The notes beneath the pieces were generated by a model. The model had not been told where the DNA came from, made no database searches, and saw nothing but the letters and a program-made list of their open reading frames with translations. This document shows, piece by piece, positions 46,051-55,367 of a DNA stretch of 64,000 nt (within the stretch, counting starts at the first letter, position 1; each line of letters opens with the position of its first letter). The position numbers and the translations under genes were made by a program. The DNA comes from Arcicella rosea. Its GTDB lineage: Bacteria; Bacteroidota; Bacteroidia; Cytophagales; Spirosomataceae. The stretch spans positions 1 through 64,000 of the forward strand of contig NZ_JBEUMS010000011.1 in NCBI RefSeq assembly GCF_040543805.1, written 5' to 3'.

Positions 46051-46833
46051 TTATTTAATAATCTTTGTTCCAGCCACCCCGTCTTTCACCGCTAGTTTTA
46101 CTTCTTTTGCATGACATATCGTTACTTGCGAAACTCCATCTGCCAATGCTTTAAAAGCATTATCTAATTTCGGAATCATTCCTTTATTGATAACACCTGC
46201 TGCTTTATACTTTTCGTAGTCTTCAGGTTTCAAAACTGCAATCACTGCATCATCATCTTCTGGATCTGATAATACTCCTTTTTTCTCGAAACAATATACC
46301 AAGTTTACTTCGTAAGCATCTGTCATCGCTACTGCAATAGCTTGTGCTTGCGTGTCAGCATTGGTATTGAGCATATTTCCTTCTTTATCGAAAGTCAGCG
46401 GAGCAAAAACAGGTACAATACCTTGTTGTAACAAACTATCAATAAAAGTACCGTTTACTTTTTCAATATCGCCAACAAAGCCATAATCAACCGTTTTAAC
46501 CAAACGTTTTTGCGATAAAATTACTCCTGCATCTGCACCCGTCAAACCAATTGCATTATCACTGAAATGTTGCATTTGAGCAACTAACGATTTATTTACC
46601 AAACCACCATAAACCATTGTTACAACATCTAACATTGCTTTATCGGTGATTCTTCTACCTTCTACCATTACCGTTTCAATGCCCAATTTTTCAGCAACTT
46701 GTGTAGCAATTTTCCCACCGCCATGCACTAGAATTTTGGGTGAAGGAATATCTGAAAAATCTCTTAGAAATTGTTTACAAAAAGCAGGATTATCAATAAC
46801 GTTCCCACCGATTTTTACAACTGTTAATTTCAT
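46051..46833 (-). CDS. argB: N-acyl-glutamate kinase
   Basis: A 260-residue amino-acid kinase. It has KIGGNVIDNPAF at the N-terminus, the substrate loop VHGGGKIATQVAEKLG (about 36-51) and the nucleotide/substrate region NTNADTQAQAIAVAM (about 158-172). It phosphorylates N-acetylglutamate; in Bacteroides the pathway is known to use succinylated intermediates, so the real substrate here may be N-succinylglutamate. It is 53 nt downstream of argF' in the same orientation. It lacks the long N-terminal helix of arginine-inhibited hexameric forms, so strong feedback control is less likely. Confidence 0.93.
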   Translation of the reverse strand: MKLTVVKIGGNVIDNPAFCKQFLRDFSDIPSPKILVHGGGKIATQVAEKLGIETVMVEGRRITDKAMLDVVTMVYGGLVNKSLVAQMQHFSDNAIGLTGADAGVILSQKRLVKTVDYGFVGDIEKVNGTFIDSLLQQGIVPVFAPLTFDKEGNMLNTNADTQAQAIAVAMTDAYEVNLVYCFEKKGVLSDPEDDDAVIAVLKPEDYEKYKAAGVINKGMIPKLDNAFKALADGVSQVTICHAKEVKLAVKDGVAGTKIIK

Positions 46834-46886
46834 ATTATTTTAAAGGAAACGCTTTCGGAATTCCTCAAACGTTTCCTCAACAAAAG

Positions 46887-47861
46887 CTAAAATAAATAAG
46901 GACTTTCTTCTTTGATGATACTGAGCAAAATCTGTTTCATAACTACTTGTGCAGACCATACTCTGTTTCCAGCTTGCTGAACAACTACTGAATTTGGAGA
47001 ATCCAATACGGCATCTTCTACAACAATATTTCTACGAACTGGCAAACAGTGCATAAATTTAGCATTATTAGTCAATTTCATTTTTTCCATCGTCACCATC
47101 CATGATGGGTCTTGGTTCAATATTTGTCCGTACTGAGTATATGAAGACCAGTTTTTTGCATAGATAAAGTCGGCATCTTTAAATGCTTCTTCTTGATTAT
47201 GCGTCACTTTTGCATTTCCTACAAATTCAGGTGCTAATTCATAACCTTCTGGATGAGTAATGACGAAATCAACATCTGCCGCATTCATCCATTCTGCAAA
47301 CGAATTGGGTACTGCCTGTGGCAATGCCTTTACATGTGGTGCCCAAGTAAGAACTACTTTAGGACGTGGCTTCGTTTTTAATTCTTCAATAGTGATTAAA
47401 TCTGCTAAAGACTGAAGCGGATGACGAGTAGCCGATTCCAAACTTACGATTGGACGACCAGTATTTTTAACAAATTGACTAATTACTTTTTCTGAATAAT
47501 CTTCTTCACGGTCGGTCAAACCAGGGAAACTACGAATACCAACAATATCGCAATATTGCCCAATAACTGGTGCTGCTTCTTTGATGTGTTCAGCTTTGTT
47601 GCCATCCATAATAGCACCATCTTCAAATTCCAAACCCCAACTATCTTGTCCGACGTTCATTACCATAAGCTCCAAACCCAAATTTTGCGCAGCACGTTGT
47701 GTACTTAAACGAGTACGAAGACTTGAGTTAAAAAACAAAAGCCCCATTGTGCGATTTCTACCAAGGTGTTTATCTGCGTAAGGAGTTTTCTTATATAATA
47801 GAGCTTCTTTTACAAGTGCTTGCACATCAACGGCATCTTTGACCGACAAAAAATTTTGCAT
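46887..47861 (-). CDS. argF': N-acetyl/N-succinyl-ornithine carbamoyltransferase
   Basis: A 324-residue transcarbamylase of the AOTCase/SOTCase type rather than standard ornithine carbamoyltransferase. The carbamoyl-phosphate motif is NSSLRTRLSTQ (45-55); HPLQSLADL and HCLPVRRNIVVEDAVLDSP are also present. The specificity loop reads MDGNKAEHIKEA. At residue 90, where Bacteroides SOTCase has Pro and Xanthomonas AOTCase has Glu, this protein has Ala, which suggests succinyl-ornithine. It is the first gene of the arg run. Confidence 0.9.
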   Translation of the reverse strand: MQNFLSVKDAVDVQALVKEALLYKKTPYADKHLGRNRTMGLLFFNSSLRTRLSTQRAAQNLGLELMVMNVGQDSWGLEFEDGAIMDGNKAEHIKEAAPVIGQYCDIVGIRSFPGLTDREEDYSEKVISQFVKNTGRPIVSLESATRHPLQSLADLITIEELKTKPRPKVVLTWAPHVKALPQAVPNSFAEWMNAADVDFVITHPEGYELAPEFVGNAKVTHNQEEAFKDADFIYAKNWSSYTQYGQILNQDPSWMVTMEKMKLTNNAKFMHCLPVRRNIVVEDAVLDSPNSVVVQQAGNRVWSAQVVMKQILLSIIKEESPYLF

Positions 47862-47944
47862 ATTTTTTAAACTGATTTATTCAAATATTTTGATTAATCT
47901 CTCCAAATAAGACTAAGCAGATTAATTTTTTGGAGAATATTTTG

Positions 47945-47952
47945 CAAAGTTA
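47945..47952 (-). promoter_or_regulatory. Candidate -7 box of the arg operon
   Basis: TAACTTTG on the minus strand, a full match to TAnnTTTG, 83 nt above the argF' start. No clear TTG lies at the proper -33 distance. It is the best promoter-like match in 47862-48117; a 66-codon frame in this stretch looks non-coding. No ARG-box-like palindrome is evident. Confidence 0.4.
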
Positions 47953-48117
47953 ATTCAATTGTTAAAATAATACATGATTTTGTTAAAACAGTTAAAGAAG
48001 CACAGAATGTTTGAAAAGATATAGCAATCAAGAAGTTTCTTTTGGAAAAAATGATTTTCTCAAAATTTTGTAACGAAAACCGAATAAACGACACTTTTTA
48101 AGCTAATAAATACAAGC

Positions 48118-48212
48118 AAAAAAAATATGGCGAACCTCAAGGAGACTCGCCATACTGCCACTAACACACCAAAATAATAATTTTTGCCCGCTAAAGACAA
48201 AAATTTTACTTC
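48118..48212 (-). ncRNA. Candidate structured RNA, copy B (hairpin - 18-nt box - terminator)
   Basis: Same architecture as 33107-33200. On the minus strand: an 8-bp stem AAUUUUUG/CAAAAAUU (48205-48198 with 48186-48179) with a loop containing UCUUUAGC; 2 nt; the identical 18-nt box (48159-48176); then a 13-bp stem with two G-U pairs (48126-48138 with 48142-48154) and eight U residues (48125-48118). Stem sequences differ from copy A while pairing is kept. It lies 58 nt past the stop of the gene at 48270-49223, so it may be that gene's 3'-end or a separate RNA. Confidence 0.62.
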
Positions 48213-48269
48213 TTAAAATGAACATACGAGAATTTTGACAAAAAGGACTCATCAAATCACAAATATTTT

Positions 48270-49223
48270 TTATTTATTTTCAAAATTGTACAAAAAACTT
48301 TTTTTGAGGGACTTTTTAGCTCCTAAACGTTGTTTAAATTGAGCTAATCCTTCGTTTAAAATACCTTTCTCAGTAGCGATTCCGAGGTCTAATAGTTTAA
48401 AATTGTTTCGCTGACAAAATTCATAAATACCTGAAATTAAATATATTGTTGGGCTATATTTCAAATATTCTTCATCATCTGCCAAGTAAAAAGTGTAAAG
48501 TATTTCATCTGTAATTTTAACGGTTACTCCAACAGCAATCATTTTTTGTTCATCAATGACCGAAAAAATTTGAAAATTGTCTGAAAATAGCTCAAAACTT
48601 CGCCTCAAATTCGCTAAAGTAATCGTCATTTTCCTATTTTTCCTCATTCTCGACCGAGTAATAAAAGCATGAATTAATGCTAAATCGGGTTCTTTTTCTT
48701 GCCGAAAGGAAAAAGTATTCTTCACCGCTTTTCGCAAAAGTTGTTTATGCCGAGAAGAGTTGAGGGTTTCGTAAAAACTTAAATCAGTTATCGCTATTTC
48801 AAAATTTTGGTCAACAATACAATGTTTGAAAGATAATTTCTCAAAACAAAAATCAATTGCTTCTCGCTGATTCATGCTAAGATAACTTTCTGGACAAAAA
48901 GTAATTTGTACACTTTCAAGTTTTGACAAAGAACAAAAAGCTAACTGAATAAATGTTGCAAGCGATTCATTTGAAAGTTCTTCACTGAATTCTATTCCAC
49001 CAAAAGTTGCTCGTAAAGGACTAAAACCTTTCTCCTCTAAAATAATGACCGAAAAACGAGCTATAAACAATTGACTATCAAGGTTTTTCCAGTAAAAAGT
49101 ATATACTTCTTCCCCACCCTGTTGGCGTAAATGTTCTGCTTCGTTAAAGAAAAATCGAGTAAAATTGAATCCCGATGTTGGAACAAAAGAAAAATTATAA
49201 GAGGAGATTAATTGATAAGTCAT
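48270..49223 (-). CDS. Hypothetical GNAT/FemAB-like acyltransferase
   Basis: A 317-residue cytoplasmic protein. The C-terminal half resembles the BioF2-like/FemAB acetyltransferase fold: RHKQLLRKAVKNTFSFRQ, then AVGVTVKITDEILYTFYLAD, SPTIYLISGIYEFCQRNNFKLLDLG and FKQRLGAKKS. This pattern is usual for GNAT proteins that act on peptidoglycan or lipid-linked substrates, but the substrate cannot be named. It is divergent from the C25 protease gene with only 38 nt between the start codons, so the two share a control region. Confidence 0.7.
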   Translation of the reverse strand: MTYQLISSYNFSFVPTSGFNFTRFFFNEAEHLRQQGGEEVYTFYWKNLDSQLFIARFSVIILEEKGFSPLRATFGGIEFSEELSNESLATFIQLAFCSLSKLESVQITFCPESYLSMNQREAIDFCFEKLSFKHCIVDQNFEIAITDLSFYETLNSSRHKQLLRKAVKNTFSFRQEKEPDLALIHAFITRSRMRKNRKMTITLANLRRSFELFSDNFQIFSVIDEQKMIAVGVTVKITDEILYTFYLADDEEYLKYSPTIYLISGIYEFCQRNNFKLLDLGIATEKGILNEGLAQFKQRLGAKKSLKKSFLYNFENK

Positions 49224-49239
49224 TTTTTAGTATTTTAGG

Positions 49240-49251
49240 GTAGAATTCTAC
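49240..49251. promoter_or_regulatory. 12-bp palindrome in the 38-nt divergent gap
   Basis: GTAGAATTCTAC is a perfect palindrome lying midway between the divergent starts at 49223 and 49262. Its position suits a shared operator, but no regulator is implied by the sequence. Core promoters for both genes must overlap the opposite coding sequence. Confidence 0.4.
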
Positions 49252-49261
49252 TGATAAAAAT

Positions 49262-52200
49262 ATGAGAAAATTAGCTACAATCTACAAGACAGTATTAATA
49301 TTTTTGATACTTCTTTTACATCTTCTCCATTCAGACATTTCTGCGCAAGTAATTGGCAATGAATGGATTAATCCTCAGCAACAATATTTTAAGCTCAAAA
49401 TCACCCAAAAAGGAATTCATCAAATTAGCTTTGAAGCACTACAGAAATCAGGTTTTCCTGAGAACGTAAATCCTGAAAAAATACAAATATTCAGGCATGG
49501 AAAAGAAGTAGCTATTTCGGTTCATCATAATAATTCTACTGTGTTTCAAGCAAATGATTTCATAGCATTTTACGCTGAAAACAATGATGGCTCTTTAGAT
49601 TCACTTTTGTATCAACCTAGCAATGCTCAACCACATTCATATTATAGTTTATTTTCAGATACGGCTTCTTATTTTATTACTTATCGTATTGATAATCAGA
49701 AAAATAAAAGAATATCTATCCAAGAAAAAACTCCTTTTAAAAATCTAAAACCAGAAGAATTTCATTTAGAGGAAGATTTACAAGTATTTACTTCTTCCTT
49801 TTCTGAAGGTCAGCCAGAACCAATTGGCGCTTCACTTGCATCAGGTATTTTGAATAGTAATTATGGCTTTGGCAAAGCTTGGACTGGCGAAATTCAGAAA
49901 CCAAATACCAAACATAATCTTGATATTCAACTTAAAAATTTTATAAAAAATAGTTCTTACAAACCAAAGATTGAAATACTCTTTTCAGGGCGTTCGGAAG
50001 GGCAACATGATTTACAAATCAGCCTTAATAACAAGCTTGTAGATAGTTTATTTTTTGAAAATTACTTTACTCAACTTTATAAAAAAGAAATAGCTTTTGA
50101 AGCAGATAAAAATCAAATTTCCATTCTTTCAAGCCAATTGAATGACCAATACTCAGTCTCATTTCTAAAAATTACTTATCCACAAGATTTCCAAATGAAA
50201 GGCTTGAATGAAAAGGTTTTTCATTTTCCGACAAACAAATCAACAGAGCGTTTGGTTATTGTTCAAAATCCTCCCAAAAACGCTTTTGTCTATGACATTT
50301 CCAATAAATTTCATCCAATTAAAATTGATTTTCAGCAAAGCGATTCTACTCTTATCTTTCAAACCAATGGGCAACACATTTTGGTAAGTAATCAAATCAA
50401 AAAACCTGATGCAATTGAACAAATATTCTTTAAAGAGTTGCCAAAAAGAAAAGCCGATTTCTTAATTATTACACATCAAAAATTACTTCAATCAGCTCAA
50501 AAATATGCTAATTATAGAGCTTCTGAAAAAGGTGGAAAACACGATACTTTGTGCGTAACGACAGATTTTTTATATAATTATTTTACTTATGGCGATAAAA
50601 ACCCATTGGTAATTCAGCGGTTTTTAGCTTTTATGAAAAACACGGAAAAATCACAATTCTGTTTTATCATTGGCACTGCTACTTATCCACAAAAAGCACG
50701 GAAAAATTCATTAGACTACCAATTAGATTTAGTGCCAACTTGGGGTTTTCCTTGTGGAGATATTCCCTTTGGGATGAATCTCAACGATGACCAATTAAAC
50801 ATTCCAGTCGGACGTTTAGCTACTAATAATCCGCAAACAGTTTTAGATTATTTAGAGAAAGTAAAAGAACATGAAGCTCAAGCAATGAATGAACTTTGGC
50901 GAAAAAAATCCTTAATGATGTCTGGTGGAAGGAGTGTTTTTGAACTAAACACGTTTAAAGATTATGTAACTGAATTGAAGGAAATTAGTGAGAACGGACT
51001 TCTCGGACAGCAAGTACAATTACTTGCCAAAAAGACTGACAATCCAACTGAATTCATCAACGTTACCGAACAAGTAAATCAAGGTGTGGGAATGATTACG
51101 ATGTTTGGACATTCGGCTTCACAGCAAACTGATATGGATATTGGTTATGTTTCTAATGATTTATTTGGCTACAAAAATCAAGGAAAATATCCTTTTATTT
51201 TGGTGAATGGTTGCAATGCTGGCGATTTATTTGCCTCACAAAATTCTTTTGGAACAGATTGGATAAACACGCCCAAACGGGGCGCAATTTTGTTTTTGGC
51301 TCATAGTTATTTGAGTTATTCTTTTAGCTTAAAATCATATTCCGACGAGTTATTTCAAACCCTTTTTCAAGACAGTATTTATATTGACAAAGCCTTTGGA
51401 ACAATTATGCAAACCAGCATCAATCGTTATTTGAAAAGATTTCCAAACTCAGCTTTTGAACTGGCGAATGCACAGCAATTCACTTTACAAGGTGACCCTG
51501 CTATCGTACTTTTCCCTGCAAGTAAACCCGATTTTGCTATTGATAATACTGCAATTTTATTGCCTAATCAGGAAGAAAACTCAGCTATACTTTCAGACTC
51601 TTTAAGCATCGGAATTGTCATTAAAAATTTAGGTAGAGTTTACAGAAACCCTTTGAACATTCAAGTAAAAAGAACATTTCCAAATGGGAAAACAGTACTT
51701 TTTGAAAATACGTTTTTGAAAGAAATTTCTTATCAAGATACTGTCTATTTTAAAATCCCAAACGACAAATTTCCAAGTGTTGGAACCAATCGTTTTGAAG
51801 TAATAGTAGATTACAATAATCATATTTCAGAACTCCAAGAAAACAATAACACTTCCGTACTAGAGTACAATTTTTCAGCGCAAACTATTAGCATTTTACA
51901 TCCTCAAAACTTTAGCATTACCAACCAACAAATCATTGATTTTCAATTACAATTACCTTTTAAGGCAGATAATCCAAATATCATTTTTGAAATAGACACG
52001 AATCATTTATTTCTTTCTGCCTATAAAAAAAGTATCATTTTACCTTATCAAAATTTCTTATCTTTCAAACATAACATCTTAGAAAAAGACAGTACTGTAT
52101 ATTATTGGCGAGTGAAAACAGAAGGTAATACTTGGATAGAAAATTCTTTTCTTTTTCTAAAAAATAGCTCAGAAGGTTTTGCTCAATTTAGCTTTCCACA

Positions 52201-54097
52201 ATTATCAAAATCAGTAACTGATGAACGTATTTATTTGGAAAATACACAATGGGAATTTCATACTTCTTCTATTACTTTATCAGCTAAAATCTATGGAACA
52301 AATAGCGGAGTTCCACGTTCTCACAGAGCAAATTCAGTCATATTGAATGATAAAATTTTGATTAGCGATGGCGTTTGTTATCCTTGGTTTAACCTTAATG
52401 CTGTGGCTTTCAACCGAGCTTTGCGACCCTACGCCGTCATTCCAAGTTTGGTTTGTGGCTATGCTCCTTATGCCGTCAATTATCTTTCAACAGAAGAATA
52501 TTCTACTGATTTAAAAGATTATTTCACGGCTACCGAGTCTGGAAATTATGTAATACTTTGGAATTCAGGACATTTAGAATACCAAAATTGGACGAATGAA
52601 TTCAGGAAAAATTTTATTGAAATTGGGGTTGATACCAATAAAATTAAGCGTTTAACAAAAGGTTCTCCTTTTCTAGTTATCGGTAGAAAAGGAGCAAAAA
52701 AGGCTTTATTAGAACTATTTCCTGATGTTAATAAGCGTGGCGACACACAGATTTTAAACTTAGAGAATTATACCATCAAGGATAATTTTGATACAGGAAA
52801 AATTACTTCTCCACTTATTGGTGTTGCTTCAAAATGGGACGAAGTTTTGATTGATGTTGAAAAAAATGAGCAACAAACATTTTCTTATAATATTTTAGGA
52901 GTAAATCTAAAAGGAGAAGAGCGCATTTTAGCCGAAAATATTCAGCAAAAAACCTTCAATATCAGTAATATTAATGCTAAAGAATTCCCCTTCTTAAAAA
53001 TCATTATTCATTTGAAAAACACTGATTTCTCGGAAAAATCACCACAATTAAAATCACTAATTGTGCATTATCAAAGCCTTCCTGAAGGAATTCTTTCAGA
53101 AGTAGAGAACAACAAACTCACCGACAAACAGGAATATGAAAATTTTAAGATTCAGGCTACTTTCAAAAACATTTCAAATAAAGATTTCAGCGACTCAATT
53201 AGCGTCAAACAAGTAATGACAAACGCATTTTCGAATAAAAAAGAGATTAAAAGCTTTAAAGTAAAAGCGCTAAAAAGTCAAGATTCAGTCAGGGTAAATT
53301 TGCCGATTCAAACTGTGGGCTGGTTAGGAGAAAATATATTTAGTCTTACTTTTAATCCAGAAATTTTACCAGAAAAATCTTATCAAAACAATTCCATTTA
53401 TTATACTTTTAAAGTAATTTCTGACGAAATAAATCCCATTTTATCCGTTACTTTCGACGGTCGGCAAATTCAACAATATGAAGTTGTTTCTTCTAAACCT
53501 TTCATCAAAATTGGATTGAAAGACGAAAATATTTTTCGCATTAAAAAAGATACAAATGGCATAGATTTAAAGATAAAATACTGTCCAACTTGTGCATTCA
53601 AAAGAGTTTATTTCAGTCAAAATGATATTACTTGGCGAATAGATAGTTTGACTAATACTTTCTTAATTGAATATTTTCCACAAGATTTACCCAAAGACAC
53701 TTTGACTATTTCCGTTCAAGCACAAGATGTAACAGGGAATTTTGCTGGCAATCGTCCTTATCAAATTTCATTTAGAATCCTTCCAAATGATACTTTAATG
53801 GCTTTCAAAGTATTTCCTAACCCATTTCAGTTTTTTACGAAGTTTGTCTTGGTATTATCTAGAGAAAGTATTCCTGATGAATTTTATATTGAAATTTTCG
53901 ACCTTCAAGGTAAACAAGTATCCTTGGTAAGACCTGATAATTCCATAAAAATTGGAGTAAACGAAATCATTTGGGAAGGCAAAGATTTCACAAGCAATTA
54001 CTTGCCTTCTGGAACCTATTTTTATCGTTTAATTTTAAAAAATAAAGCAGTAGATTTGGCGTTAAGAACTAGTGGAAAATTGATTATTTCACGCTAA
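49262..54097 (+). CDS. C25 (gingipain/PorU-like) cysteine protease with T9SS sorting domain
   Basis: A 1611-residue secreted protein. Signal peptide about 1-28 (ending DISAQ); N-terminal beta region about 29-390; peptidase C25 domain about 397-760 with catalytic pair His617 (MFGHSA) and Cys651 (LVNGCNAGD). A CARDB/Ig-like segment follows (about 780-870), then a long repeat-rich region. The C-terminus (about 1515-1611) looks like a type A T9SS sorting domain: FKVFPNPF, then IFDLQGKQV, LPSGTYFYRLI and SGKLIISR. It resembles PorU, but a sorting domain and this length suggest a secreted or surface protease or sortase-like paralogue. It forms an operon with the following kinase (23-nt gap). Confidence 0.88.
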   Translation: MRKLATIYKTVLIFLILLLHLLHSDISAQVIGNEWINPQQQYFKLKITQKGIHQISFEALQKSGFPENVNPEKIQIFRHGKEVAISVHHNNSTVFQANDFIAFYAENNDGSLDSLLYQPSNAQPHSYYSLFSDTASYFITYRIDNQKNKRISIQEKTPFKNLKPEEFHLEEDLQVFTSSFSEGQPEPIGASLASGILNSNYGFGKAWTGEIQKPNTKHNLDIQLKNFIKNSSYKPKIEILFSGRSEGQHDLQISLNNKLVDSLFFENYFTQLYKKEIAFEADKNQISILSSQLNDQYSVSFLKITYPQDFQMKGLNEKVFHFPTNKSTERLVIVQNPPKNAFVYDISNKFHPIKIDFQQSDSTLIFQTNGQHILVSNQIKKPDAIEQIFFKELPKRKADFLIITHQKLLQSAQKYANYRASEKGGKHDTLCVTTDFLYNYFTYGDKNPLVIQRFLAFMKNTEKSQFCFIIGTATYPQKARKNSLDYQLDLVPTWGFPCGDIPFGMNLNDDQLNIPVGRLATNNPQTVLDYLEKVKEHEAQAMNELWRKKSLMMSGGRSVFELNTFKDYVTELKEISENGLLGQQVQLLAKKTDNPTEFINVTEQVNQGVGMITMFGHSASQQTDMDIGYVSNDLFGYKNQGKYPFILVNGCNAGDLFASQNSFGTDWINTPKRGAILFLAHSYLSYSFSLKSYSDELFQTLFQDSIYIDKAFGTIMQTSINRYLKRFPNSAFELANAQQFTLQGDPAIVLFPASKPDFAIDNTAILLPNQEENSAILSDSLSIGIVIKNLGRVYRNPLNIQVKRTFPNGKTVLFENTFLKEISYQDTVYFKIPNDKFPSVGTNRFEVIVDYNNHISELQENNNTSVLEYNFSAQTISILHPQNFSITNQQIIDFQLQLPFKADNPNIIFEIDTNHLFLSAYKKSIILPYQNFLSFKHNILEKDSTVYYWRVKTEGNTWIENSFLFLKNSSEGFAQFSFPQLSKSVTDERIYLENTQWEFHTSSITLSAKIYGTNSGVPRSHRANSVILNDKILISDGVCYPWFNLNAVAFNRALRPYAVIPSLVCGYAPYAVNYLSTEEYSTDLKDYFTATESGNYVILWNSGHLEYQNWTNEFRKNFIEIGVDTNKIKRLTKGSPFLVIGRKGAKKALLELFPDVNKRGDTQILNLENYTIKDNFDTGKITSPLIGVASKWDEVLIDVEKNEQQTFSYNILGVNLKGEERILAENIQQKTFNISNINAKEFPFLKIIIHLKNTDFSEKSPQLKSLIVHYQSLPEGILSEVENNKLTDKQEYENFKIQATFKNISNKDFSDSISVKQVMTNAFSNKKEIKSFKVKALKSQDSVRVNLPIQTVGWLGENIFSLTFNPEILPEKSYQNNSIYYTFKVISDEINPILSVTFDGRQIQQYEVVSSKPFIKIGLKDENIFRIKKDTNGIDLKIKYCPTCAFKRVYFSQNDITWRIDSLTNTFLIEYFPQDLPKDTLTISVQAQDVTGNFAGNRPYQISFRILPNDTLMAFKVFPNPFQFFTKFVLVLSRESIPDEFYIEIFDLQGKQVSLVRPDNSIKIGVNEIIWEGKDFTSNYLPSGTYFYRLILKNKAVDLALRTSGKLIISR

Positions 54098-54120
54098 AAT
54101 CCTTTGCTTAAGACATTTTT

Positions 54121-55305
54121 ATGATTTTATCTGTAGATATTTATAGCCGTAATACTTGGTGGAAAGTAGCTTTTTTGGGCTTTTGTTTAATTGTGGGTAT
54201 ATTTTCTTTGTACTTCACCGATAAAATTGTTTCAAAACTAGAAGAACGTGAAAAACAGCAAATTGAATTATATGCCGAGTCGTTGAAATATACCATGACC
54301 AGCGACCCAAATCAAGATGTAAACTTCTTCTTTGAAAAAATCAAAAAATCGAATGAAAACAATACGATTCCTATTATTCACAAAGATGGAACTGGCTATT
54401 TAACTGCAAAAAATATTGAAATGCCAGAAGGATTGAATTCGGATGAAAAACAGGCTTTTCTACAAAAAGAACTACAAGAAATCATCAGGGACGATAATCC
54501 GCCGATTGAGCTTGATATGACACTCCATAAAGAATATATTTATTTTGGAAATTCACGCTTGCTAGATTTACTTCGTTATTATCCGCTTTTTCAATTGGCT
54601 GTAGTATTGGTTTTTGGTTTGGCGGCTTATTTATTTTTTGATGCGTCGAGACGTTCAGAACAAAATCAGGTTTGGGTGGGTTTGGCAAAAGAAACGGCAC
54701 ATCAATTAGGCACTCCACTTTCGTCGCTTACCGCTTGGGTCGAATATTTCAAAAATGACCCTACTTATGACCAAGAAATTGTAAAAGAATTAGAAAAAGA
54801 CGTTACCCGACTTGATATTATCACGACTCGTTTCTCAAACATTGGCTCAATTCCAGTATTGAAACCTGAAAATATCATTGAAACCATCGAAACATTTATG
54901 TCGTATTTACAAAAAAGGATTTCGACAAAAGTTGTCTTTTCGCTTGATAATCAACTCAATCAGCGTAATACGGTCAACGTCAATCGTTACTTATTTGAAT
55001 GGGTTATTGAAAATATTTGTAAAAATGCAGTGGATGCAATGGGTGGTGTGGGTTCATTAAAAATTACGTTGAGCGAAACCAAAAACAATAAAATTGCCAT
55101 CGACATTAAAGACAGTGGAAAAGGAATTTCTAAACAAAATCTTAGCAAAGTATTCGATCCAGGTTTTAGTACAAAAAAAAGAGGTTGGGGCTTAGGTTTA
55201 ACGCTTGCCAAACGTATCATTGAAAATTACCATGATGGAAAACTATTCGTAAAACAATCTGAATTAAATAAAGGAACTACTTTCAGAATCTTATTAGATG
55301 CTTAA
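54121..55305 (+). CDS. Membrane-bound sensor histidine kinase
   Basis: A 394-residue kinase with two membrane helices (about 15-33 and 154-174) enclosing a ~120-residue extracytoplasmic domain without a recognised fold. The H-box is AKETAHQLGTPLSSLTAW (His194); the ATPase part has ENICKNAVDAMGG, IKDSGKGIS and RGWGLGLTLAKRIIE. No HAMP domain is evident between helix 2 and the H-box. No partner regulator is adjacent. It lies 23 nt downstream of the C25 protease, so the two may be functionally linked. Confidence 0.9.
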   Translation: MILSVDIYSRNTWWKVAFLGFCLIVGIFSLYFTDKIVSKLEEREKQQIELYAESLKYTMTSDPNQDVNFFFEKIKKSNENNTIPIIHKDGTGYLTAKNIEMPEGLNSDEKQAFLQKELQEIIRDDNPPIELDMTLHKEYIYFGNSRLLDLLRYYPLFQLAVVLVFGLAAYLFFDASRRSEQNQVWVGLAKETAHQLGTPLSSLTAWVEYFKNDPTYDQEIVKELEKDVTRLDIITTRFSNIGSIPVLKPENIIETIETFMSYLQKRISTKVVFSLDNQLNQRNTVNVNRYLFEWVIENICKNAVDAMGGVGSLKITLSETKNNKIAIDIKDSGKGISKQNLSKVFDPGFSTKKRGWGLGLTLAKRIIENYHDGKLFVKQSELNKGTTFRILLDA

Positions 55306-55334
55306 TCTAGTTTCATTTTTGCCCGTAAAATGTC

Positions 55335-55342
55335 TAATTTTG
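55335..55342 (+). promoter_or_regulatory. Candidate -7 box upstream of the glycosyltransferase
   Basis: TAATTTTG matches TAnnTTTG fully and lies 25 nt before the ATG at 55368. The -33 position reads TTT rather than TTG. It could give the glycosyltransferase/acyltransferase pair its own start in addition to read-through from the kinase. Confidence 0.45.
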
Positions 55343-55367
55343 CAAAACATTTTTAGGCAATTACATT

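Noticed and set aside
47894..48094. 66-codon minus-strand frame upstream of argF'
   Set aside because: Hydrophobic low-complexity product that overlaps the best promoter candidate of the arg genes.
49262..54097. Calling the C25 protein PorU outright
   Set aside because: It is longer than usual PorU proteins and carries a C-terminal sorting-type domain, which PorU does not need.
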